Part shown: piece by piece, positions 56,999-64,000 of the stretch
Layout: each line of letters begins with the position of its first letter
How positions within the stretch are numbered: position 1 is the stretch's first letter
DNA from: Mesorhizobium sp. M4B.F.Ca.ET.058.02.1.1
Lineage (GTDB): Bacteria; Pseudomonadota; Alphaproteobacteria; Rhizobiales; Rhizobiaceae
Reading direction: 5' to 3'
DNA: 64,000 bases
Assembly (NCBI RefSeq): GCF_003952505.1
Contig: NZ_CP034450.1
Location: 124,001 to 188,000 of the forward strand
Notes under the pieces: model-generated
Seen by the model: the letters and a program-made list of their open reading frames with translations, nothing else
The model's database searches: none
Told to the model about the DNA's origin: nothing
Program-made: the position numbers and the translations under genes

Positions 56999-58367
56999 TC
57001 CTGTCGGTAGATTTCGGCGATGCCGGCCGCGCCAAGCCTTGTGAGGCAAGCCGCGGCGGTTTCGCCTCGATGTCGTTGCGCGCGGATCGCTGCAAGGATG
57101 CCGCCTATGCCGCGCGCGGCGTCATAGCCCGGCCTGTATCCGGCAGGAAGAGCCTTTGCCGTCCCGCCAACGACAAGTCCGGCTCCGTTTTCGTCGCCGA
57201 CCAGTGTGAGGGCGGCCAAGCCGGGATGCGCGCAGCCTTTGGCGCAGCCGGAAACGTGCAGGCTGAGCGAGGCGTCGAGGAGGTCGCTGTTTTGCGCCGC
57301 GATGGTTTCGGCGATGGCTCGGGTGGCGATGCGGCCGGAGGCGCAGGCCGGTGTGCCGGGGCAGGCAGCGATGCGGGTTCGCGGATCGGCGGCGTCGGTG
57401 ACGAAGCCGAGGGCGGCGGCGGAGGTTTGCAGCGAGGTGCCGGCGGATGGGGCGAGGCCAAGGAAGAGCATGGCGCGGCCGGGGGACAGGCGGATCTCGG
57501 TCACGCCGAGATCCGAGGCTTGGCCGGCGAGATCGATGAGATTCCGTGCCGGCATGCTGCCGAAGGGTAGGCCGATGCCGAGGGCTTGGCCATTCGCGAG
57601 ATCAAAGATGCCGATGGGGGAGCGGGCTGGCGCAGGATGGCGCTCTACGGCGCCCCCTCTGTCCTGCCGGACATGTCCGGCAGGACAGAGGGGGGCGCGA
57701 AGGAATGCCAGCCTGCGAGAGAGGCCAGCTGTCGCTCCGACAAATCCCGCGCATGCGCCTCGCGACCCCTTTCGGCGACCATCCGGAGAGCAGCCACCGT
57801 GATATCCCGGGCCAAATCTGCTTCGACCACCGCAAGGGGCGTCGCGCTTCCGCCATCACCGGAAACCGATACCCTCCAAAGAATTTCGTCCTCAGCCTGT
57901 ACCGCGCTTAGCCGTATGTCGGCCGTCACCGCGTCCATCGTCAGTTGCCCACCGCCGTCGATCACCACCGAAACCTTCGGTCCCAGCCGTGGCGTCAGCC
58001 CGGCCTCTTCAACGGCCGCCCTGATCCGCTCGGCGAGCGGGCGCGGATCGGCAACCTCCTGTGGGTCAATACCCGCCAGTGGCCCGGTCTCGACCGGCAC
58101 GCCCGTGCGCACGGCAATCCCCAGCGCATCCACTTCGGCGGCCAGCAGGCGCGCGCTTTCCGCCGTCAGGCCACGGATCTGCAAACTGCCGCGCGCGGTC
58201 ACCTCCATGATACCGTTGCCGTGGCGCAAGGCGGATTCGCCGAGTCCGATCAAAAGCTTCGGTGGCATTCCTCCAGCGACCGGGTTGAGCCGCACCAGCA
58301 GTCCGTCGCCGGTCTGCATCGGCGTGCTGAGGGCAGGGCAGGCGCCACGGCGGGAGAAGGCGTTCAT
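56995..58367 (-). pseudogene. cobG: Precorrin-3B synthase cobG, frame broken inside a palindromic repeat
   Basis: CobG is the oxygen-dependent, iron-sulfur and haem-type reductase that starts ring contraction. The N-terminal half (58367 to about 57700; two ferredoxin-like/sirohaem-reductase segments, GIMEVTARGSLQIRGL) and the C-terminal half (from about 57640; SACPGTPAC-like IAACPGTPACASGR, HVSGCAKGCAHP Cys motifs) are in different frames. Between them sits a palindrome (57651-57697) whose arms have C5 on one side and G6 on the other. With C6 the whole gene is one frame, reading APPSVLPDMSGRTEGGAVE through the repeat. So either a recent frameshift or a homopolymer miscall. Confidence 0.85.
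57651..57697. repeat. Palindromic repeat inside cobG
   Basis: A near-perfect 47-bp palindrome centred on GGACATGTCC, with arms CGCCCCCTCTGTCCTGCC and GGCAGGACAGAGGGGGGCG. It shares its arms with the larger element inside cobN at 60319-60477. Read on the cobG strand it encodes APPSVLPDMSGRTEG. Confidence 0.9.
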
Positions 58368-60318
58368 GCCGCCACCCGCTGGGCTTCGGCGATCAGCGCG
58401 GCGAGATCGTCATCGATGGAGTTCCGCAAGGGGTGCCACAGGCCGCGCCGCCGCGCGGAGAGGAAGCGTTCCGCGATCACCTTCGCGGCGGCCGGGTTCT
58501 CGCGCAGGATGAAGGCGCGAACGTCCGCGTCGCCGAGATAGGCATCGTGCACCGCCTCGATCAGCGCGCCCGATATGGCATGCGTGGTCTCGGCAAAGCC
58601 GACGAGGCGGTCGACGGTCTCGGCGAACTCCGAGGCGCCGCGCGGACCATGGCGCATCTGGCCGGCGATGAAACGCGGATTGACGGCGCGGGCGCGGACC
58701 ACTCTGGCCACAGCTTCGCCCACCGAGCGCGGCTTCGGTTTCTGCGGGTCAGTGGTGTCGAGCACGATGAGGTCAGCATTCCTGCCGAGCGCGGCGAGGG
58801 CGGCCGAGAACCCGCCGATGAAGGCGACGTCAGCCGAACCCTCGAGGATGTCGCGGCCGGGGTCGTCGCCGGTGTGGACTAGCAGGTCGGCCTCGGCGAT
58901 GCGGCCCTCGAAGGCGCCAGGCGCGGAAATCGCTTCGCCGTCAGCGCCGCCATAGGCATGCGAGGTGGCGTCGAGATAGGCACGGCCAATTTCCTCGCGC
59001 GCGGTCCAATCGCCGCGCGATAATAGATCCTCGACGCCGGCGCCGTAGGTGCCGGGCGAGGTGCCGAAAATGCGCGGGCCGACCTTGCCCTCGGCGCGCG
59101 TCGCCGCGGCAAGCGGATTCTCGGCATCGTCCTCGTCGCGGCTCGAAACCGCGCTGGCGGCGGCATCGATCAGCGCGATCTGGGTCGGGAACATGTCGCG
59201 GAACAGGCCGGAAATGCGCCAGGTGACGTCGACGCGCGGCCGGCCAAGGGCTGCCGGTGGCAGCACCTCAATGCCGGTGACGCGGCCGGTGGCGCCATCC
59301 CATTGCGGCCGGCAGCCCATCAGCGCCAGGCCTTGAGCGATCTCCTCGCCGCCCGTGCGCAGCGAGGCCGAGCCCCAGAGGTCGATGACCAGCGTGCGCG
59401 GCCAGTCGCCATGCGACTGCATGTAGCTGCGCACGACTTCTTCCGCCGCTGCGTGGCCAAGGTCATAGGCGGTCGGCGTCGGCATAGTGCGGGGATCGGC
59501 GGTGAACAGGTTGCGGCCGGTCGGCAGCACGTCGGAGCGTCCGCGCGCAGGCGCGCCGGCCGGCCCGGCCTTGGTGTGGCGGCCGTCCAGCGCGGCTAGC
59601 AGGGCTGTCTTTTCCGCCTCTGCGCTTTGCCTACGCAGCGGATCAGCCTCGCCCTCGGGCGCGCGGCCGTAGACGTGCAGTCCGTCCTTGACGGCGAAAT
59701 CCTTGAGGTCACAGAGCCAGGCGTCGATGCGGCGCAGCGCTTCGTCCGGCGCGTCGGTTCTGGCAACGCCAGCTTCGGAGGCAAGCCCGGTTTTTCGCGC
59801 GGTCTCGACGATCAGCCTGGCCAGGCGGTCGCGGCGGCGACGGTCGAGCCCGTCGGCCTGCGCATATTCGTCGACCAGCCGCTCGAGGCGCTGCTGGTTC
59901 TCATCGAGGCCCGCACCAGTCAGCGGCGGCGGCAGGTGGCCGAGCGTGACGGCGGCGATACGGCGCTTGGCCTGCGCCGCTTCGCCGGGATTGGAGACGA
60001 TGAAGGGGTAGATGACGGGCAGCGCGCCGGTGACGATCTCGGGAAAGCAGGTGCCGGAGAGCGCGACGGTCTTGCCCGGCAGCCATTCCAGCGTGCCGTG
60101 CGCGCCGACATGGATGAGGGCGTGGACCCCGAGCGATTTTTGCAGCCAGAGGCCGAAGGCGATCAGGTCGTGGCGCGGGGGCAAAGTGGGGTCATGGTAG
60201 TCGGCGCGGCGGTCGACTGAGCGGCCACGATCGGGGGCGAGTGCCACGGTGAGGTTACCGAAGGTTGCGGCGCGGAAGGGGAAGTGCTGTCTGCATGATG
60301 AAGGTTGGCGTTCTGTCG

Positions 60319-60477
60319 CGCCCCCCTCTGCCCTGCCGGACATCTCCCCCACTTGGGGGGAGATCATGCCGTCACCGCCACCTTCGCTAATCGCCGCCGT
60401 TGCAAGAGGAGAGCCGATGCCAGAACTGCCAATTTCCCCCTTAGTGGGGGAGATGTCCGGCAGGACAGAGGGGGGCG
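60319..60477. repeat. In-frame palindromic element inside cobN
   Basis: A 159-bp element (exactly 53 codons) with 32-bp outer inverted repeats starting CGCCCCCCTCTG and ending CAGAGGGGGGCG. Each arm carries its own smaller hairpin (CTCCCCCACTTGGGGGGAG at 60344; CCCCCTTAGTGGGGG at 60436). On the cobN strand it encodes APPSVLPDISPTKGEIG ... ISPQVGEMSGRAEGGA. The cobG palindrome is the same element without its middle. Confidence 0.9.
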
Positions 60478-61309
60478 CCTCGCGCGAACCTGTCTCGTCT
60501 GATTTTCCCCAGGCAGCTTCGACGGCAGTCATTGCCTCAGTGGGCAACTCTTTCGACAAGTCTAGATAGTTCGTCAGCCCTAGCCCGCCACCACCCACCT
60601 CCAGCGCATCCAGCAACGCGCGCGGCGATTGCGGAATCGCGTCAACCGCATAGCCCTGTTCCTTCAGGTCGTGCAGCATCGCGAGCACGCTCGACGGCAC
60701 GTCGAGGCCGACGGCATAGCCGGTACGGCCGGGCGCGCTCGGATAATCCGGTATCAGGATCGCCAGCTTGCGCTCGGCCCGCTCGGTCCGCCGCAAGCGA
60801 ATGAACGCCGCGATGCGCTTGGCGACCTGCGCGACGCGATCGATCTCCGGCCGGTTGGCGAAGGCGCGGAAAGCTAGCGCCGGGTCGGTTTCGCTCTCGC
60901 CCTTGAACGAAATCGCGCCGGCCAGGATGCGGCCGTCGAGTTCCGGCAGCACGACATGCATGGCAAGGTCGGCGGGAGCCAGGCCGCGCTGGTTTTTCTC
61001 CCAGACCTGGCGGCGCGTGGTCGCGACGATGACCTGGAAGACCGGCACGCCGGCACGGTCGAACAGCGTCTCCGCGCCGGGCTCGGCGCCGGAGGCGAAT
61101 GCGGTGGCGGTGACGATGGCGGCCGGGTTCAGTGAGGCGAGGGCGTTCTCGACGAAGGCCAGAGACGCCTGATCCTTGAGACTCGAAACGAAGATCGGCA
61201 CCGGCGCGATGCCTTGCGCGTGCAGTGCGTCGACCAGCGCATCGATCGGCGCGACATCGGCGGCGAGCAGCATCGAGCGGTAGAAGAGGATGGGGACGAT
61301 GGGAGCGCC

Positions 61310-61471
61310 GTCTCCCTCCCCTCGAGGGAGGGTGGCCCGCAGGGCCGGGAGGGGTCGGGACGACTGGGCTTAACGTCTCTTCCTGCGGTCGTTCTTCAGG
61401 GTGTCGGCGCGTGTCGCGGAGGACCCCACCCCCGGCCTGCGGCCGGACCCTCCCCTCAAGGGGGAGGGGGA
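61310..61471. repeat. Second-type palindromic element inside cobN
   Basis: A 162-bp element with outer inverted repeats: left arm GTCTCCCTCCCCTCGAGGG (61310), right arm ending in CCTCAAGGGGGAGGGGGAC (61471). Each arm has an internal hairpin (GGCCCGCAGGGCC; CGGCCTGCGGCCG). The left arm has shorter C and G runs than the right arm's complement, which accounts for the frame change of cobN here. Confidence 0.85.
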
Positions 61472-62047
61472 CGACGCCGTGGCCCGGCTGATAATACCCT
61501 GCCTTCGGCACTCTAACCGGCTCGGCCACCGCCGTGTCTGACCCAGCCAGCCGCGCCAGCCTCTTCACCAGCGCTGTCATATTGGCCGGGCCGCCTTCGC
61601 GGAAATAGCCGAGCAGGGCGTCCAGTTCGGCGCGTGGCAGGGTCGAGCCCTCGATCAGCCGGAGGTCCTCGTCGTGGCTTTCGCCGGGCAGCAGCGCCAG
61701 CTTGATGCCGCGTTCGCGCGCGACCGCGGCGAGCTGGTCGCAGCCGTAGCGCCACCAGTCATAGCCGCCGAGGATGCGGACCAGGATGACCTTGGCATGG
61801 CGGGCGACGCTGTCGATCCAGAGGTCGACCGACATCGGATGGCGGAGATCGCGCAACGCGGCGAGCCGCATTGAGGGCAATCGTTCCGCGTCGGCCTTCC
61901 ATGCAGCCGCGAGCCCCGAGAGATCGCTGTCGGTGAAGGACAGCGCCACGACATCCGCAGGCGTCTGCCTGAGATCGACAGGCTCGGCGAGATCGTCGAG
62001 CGAGGCGGATGTGGTGGTGAGGATGTGCATGGCGGTTCGGGTTTGCC

Positions 62048-63085
62048 TCAGCCGGCGAGGATACGCTCGATCGCCGGGCGGTTCAGCCCCTTCAGGCCGA
62101 TGACGACGAGGCGCGAGCGACGGTCGTCTTCGGCGGTCCAGGCGCGGTCGTAGTAGTGGTTGACGCGCGGCCCGACGGCCTGCAGCAAAAGCCGCATCGG
62201 CTTGCCGCCGACCTCGACGAAACCTTTTACGCGCAGCACGTTTTCCTCTTCGGCGGCGGCGGCGACGCGTTTTGCGAGCTCGTCCGGATTGGCGATCGAT
62301 GGAATGTCGACAATGAAAGTGTCGAAGTCGTCATGTTCGTGGTCGAATGCGCCGTCATGATGGGATTTGCGATTCTCGATGTCGTCCTCGACGGCAAGAC
62401 CAAGCCCCAGCAGCAGGGAAGGATCGACCTTGCCGTGCGACGTCGGCACGATCTTCACGGCGCGGGCGGAGTGTTCGTTGATGATGGCGTTGGCGCGGGC
62501 CGAACCGGCGGCGTCCATCAGGTCGCTCTTCGACAGGATGATCAGGTCGGCGCAGGCGACCTGATCTTCGAACACTTCCTCGACCGGATCGTCGTGGTCG
62601 AGCGTCTCGTCTTGCGCGCGCTGCGCCTGCAGGGCGTCCATGTCGTTGGCGACGCGGCCTTCGGCCAGTGCCGGGCCATCGACCACGGCGATGACGCCAT
62701 CGACGGTCACGCGGCTCTTCACGCTCGGCCACTGGAAGGCCTGGACCAGCGGCTTGGGCAGAGCGAGGCCGGAGGTTTCAATCAGGATGTGGTCGACCTT
62801 CGGCGTCAGCGACAGGATCTGGTCGAGCGCCGGCACGAAATCGTCGGCGACGGTGCAGCAGATGCAGCCATTGGCCAGTTCGACGATGTTCTCCTCCGGA
62901 CAGGTGTCAATGCCGCAGCCCTTCAGGATCTCGCCGTCAATGCCGATATCGCCAAACTCGTTCACAATGATCGCAATACGCTTGCCGCCGGCGTTTTCCA
63001 GGAGGTGGCGGACCAGTGTCGTCTTGCCGGCGCCGAGGAAGCCGGTGACGACGGTGCAGGGAACACGTGAGACGGAAGCGGTCAT
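62048..63085 (-). CDS. cobW: CobW metallochaperone GTPase
   Basis: A 345-residue COG0523 GTPase that supplies cobalt to the chelatase. P-loop TGFLGAGKTTLVRHLLE, the metal-binding CICC in LANGCICCTVADD, the switch ETSGLALPKP, NKSD-like LSKSDLMDA, and a His/Asp-rich stretch SHHDGAFDHEHDDFD before the C-terminal CobW_C domain. ATG 63085; the longer frame to 63163 overlaps the DUF1636 gene. 17 bases upstream of cobN. Confidence 0.96.
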   Translation of the reverse strand: MTASVSRVPCTVVTGFLGAGKTTLVRHLLENAGGKRIAIIVNEFGDIGIDGEILKGCGIDTCPEENIVELANGCICCTVADDFVPALDQILSLTPKVDHILIETSGLALPKPLVQAFQWPSVKSRVTVDGVIAVVDGPALAEGRVANDMDALQAQRAQDETLDHDDPVEEVFEDQVACADLIILSKSDLMDAAGSARANAIINEHSARAVKIVPTSHGKVDPSLLLGLGLAVEDDIENRKSHHDGAFDHEHDDFDTFIVDIPSIANPDELAKRVAAAAEEENVLRVKGFVEVGGKPMRLLLQAVGPRVNHYYDRAWTAEDDRRSRLVVIGLKGLNRPAIERILAG

Positions 63086-63087
63086 GG

Positions 63088-63516
63088 TCAGTCCTTCAGC
63101 AGATCGAGGGGAGGGATGCGGGCAACAAGGCCGCGCTTCAGGGAATCGGGCCGGCCGCGCCACGGGATGAGGCCGTCGGTCGAGGTGGCGAAGAGCTTGG
63201 CGCAGGTGACGAGGTCGGTGCCACGGGTCGCATCCAGATCGCCGAAGACGTAGCTCCAGCAGCCATCGCGCAGAAGTGCCGCGCTCAGTCGGCGCTTACA
63301 ATTGCCGAGGCATTCGACGGTGCGGATGTTGATCTTTTCGCCGGAAGCCGCCCGGCGCGTGTCCTCGGCGAGCAGCGCGCCGGCGCGCGGATGGGCATCG
63401 GAACCGGTCTCGTCGCGGCAGGACGAGCAGACGATGACGGTCACGCCGGCCGGACCATCGTCGTCGCCGGACGGTAAGTCCGCTCTATCAGCCGGAAAAC
63501 TGCTGTCGCGCTCCAA
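63088..63516 (-). CDS. DUF1636 protein, first gene of the cob operon
   Basis: A 142-residue protein of the DUF1636 family, thioredoxin-like [2Fe-2S] ferredoxin type: Cys pair VIVCSSCRDE, then VECLGNCKRRLSAALL, and a Trp-rich end. Its usual place is beside cobW/cobN; a role in cobalt or corrin metabolism is inferred. TTG 63516 is chosen because AAGGAG lies six bases upstream, just beyond the riboswitch; GTG 63444 is the alternative. The 3' end is 2 bases before cobW. Confidence 0.85.
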   Translation of the reverse strand: MERDSSFPADRADLPSGDDDGPAGVTVIVCSSCRDETGSDAHPRAGALLAEDTRRAASGEKINIRTVECLGNCKRRLSAALLRDGCWSYVFGDLDATRGTDLVTCAKLFATSTDGLIPWRGRPDSLKRGLVARIPPLDLLKD

Positions 63517-63565
63517 ATCAGGCTCCTTGCCCGGAAACCCGCCGGGCGATCGGATTCTTTTCTCG

Positions 63566-63760
63566 CAGACGGCAGGTCTCCTGGCTCGCGGGTCATCGCC
63601 TTGGTTAGCCGCCTTCCCGGGGAACATCCCAGTGGCTTTCGGCCTTGGCTCTTCGCTTACAGTTGCGGGGACAGCCGCGGATTTGGGCATTTTTCCCGCA
63701 CCGCATTCCCTCTTGGCTCCTCCTTTTGCCGGGAGGAGACCGTCTGGCCATGGATTTAGG
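63566..63760 (-). ncRNA. Cobalamin riboswitch
   Basis: On the minus strand it has the standard cobalamin riboswitch elements in order: a 5' stem region, the conserved GCGGGAAAAATGCC-like internal part, CCCGCAACTGTAAGCG (core), AAAGCCACTGGGA, GGGAAGGCGG, and the B12 box AGCCAGGAGACCTGCC (63571-63586). It precedes the DUF1636-cobW-cobN operon with the first start about 55 bases after the B12 box. High coenzyme B12 should repress the operon, probably by blocking translation, since I see no clear terminator between box and start. Confidence 0.95.
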
Positions 63761-63819
63761 CTTCTGCGGGCAGATGTGTCAACGCGCGGCTACGACATGG
63801 CTATGTCGGTCAGAGGCTG

Positions 63820-63999
63820 TCATGTGCCGCCAATCGGCAGGGCCAGGATAACTTGCCGGACTGCTTGATAACCATCGCCGTGGTCCCAGTCATGGCTGAG
63901 GGCTAGGTCCTGTCCTTCTTGCCAAACCTTATTATCCAGAAGGACCTCGGTGCAAATAAGCTCGCCTTTCAAGGCTGCAAAAAAGGTGCGTACAAAGTG
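63820..63999 (-). CDS. C-terminal end of an unidentified gene cut by the window edge
   Basis: An open frame of 59 codons runs from the right edge to TGA at 63820-63822 (FVRTFFAALKGELICTEV ... RQVILALPIGGT). It looks like protein-coding sequence (mixed hydrophobic/charged pattern), less GC-rich than the cob genes, but is too short to identify. It ends just upstream of the riboswitch. Confidence 0.45.
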   Translation of the reverse strand, partial: HFVRTFFAALKGELICTEVLLDNKVWQEGQDLALSHDWDHGDGYQAVRQVILALPIGGT

Positions 64000-64000
64000 A

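Larger units (their letters stand above)
58364..62030 (-). pseudogene. cobN: Cobaltochelatase subunit CobN, with inserted repeats and one frame break
   Basis: CobN is the large subunit of the ATP-dependent CobNST chelatase inserting cobalt into hydrogenobyrinic acid a,c-diamide. The N-terminal 183 residues (62030-61482; MHILTTTSASLDDLA ... VPKAGYYQPG) and the remaining about 980 residues (61309-58364; IVPILFYRSMLLAAD ... IDDDLAALIAEAQRV) are in different frames, separated by a repeat at 61310-61471. A second repeat (60319-60477, 53 codons) is read through in frame. Two one-base additions in the C and G runs of the first repeat would restore the frame. Without inserts about 1,110 residues remain, shorter than the roughly 1,275 of P. 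denitrificans CobN. Confidence 0.88.

Overview
The window is high-GC chromosomal DNA from an alphaproteobacterium of the order Hyphomicrobiales, most likely Mesorhizobium or a close Phyllobacteriaceae relative. This is inferred from the gene set (hflKC-DUF2065-degP, serB/miaA, ilvIH, an aerobic cob cluster under a cobalamin riboswitch, ACC deaminase with an Lrp regulator), from BA14K, PcfJ and DUF6600 proteins, and from several families of rhizobial intergenic palindromes. No database search was possible.

Layout. 1-6.1 kb is conserved housekeeping: membrane proteostasis (hflK, partial at the left edge, hflC, DUF2065, Do-type protease), a GNAT, serB, and divergent miaA. 6.2-15 kb is accessory: a diguanylate cyclase, a HerA-like ATPase, a cupin regulator, two frame-broken small genes, a LysR gene divergent from a two-gene oxygenase operon resembling tmpA-tmpB (phosphonate degradation), and a PcfJ-like gene. 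15-19.6 kb holds a DUF6600 protein, ilvI-ilvH behind an apparent leader-peptide attenuator, and a LysE exporter. 19.9-28.7 kb holds an RND efflux pair, a cobalt-type nitrile hydratase operon followed by a G-domain-less EF-G-like protein, a RecD/UvrD-like helicase and a SpoIIAA-like protein. 28.8-42 kb holds pdxJ, kup, NmrA/HxlR, a deletion scar joining a flavin monooxygenase remnant to a GST gene, Rieske/MarR, TetR, ilvC, PilZ, BA14K, a nuclease-fold protein, NUDIX, and acdS divergent from an Lrp regulator. 42-47.8 kb holds a MacAB-like exporter, phzF, tRNA-Lys(CTT) and an orphan gene.

47.8-63.8 kb is a nearly continuous minus-strand aerobic cobalamin operon: riboswitch, DUF1636, cobW, cobN, cobG, cobH, cobI, cobJ, cobL, cobE, cobM, cobA, cobB, cobS, cobT, with cobK alone on the plus strand. 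Genes overlap by a few bases, which suggests translational coupling. The right edge cuts an unidentified minus-strand gene.

Main unusual points. (1) Palindromic repeats sit inside the coding regions of cobG and cobN and are read through in frame, or would be but for homopolymer indels. (2) Five reading frames are broken, and each break can be explained by homopolymer-run length changes, so base-call error must be excluded before calling pseudogenes. (3) A free-standing EF-G domain III-V protein follows the nitrile hydratase genes. (4) A structured repeat of about 120-140 bp occurs three times directly after genes; its arms differ between copies but stay self-complementary. (5) An ilv leader peptide and attenuator precede ilvI.
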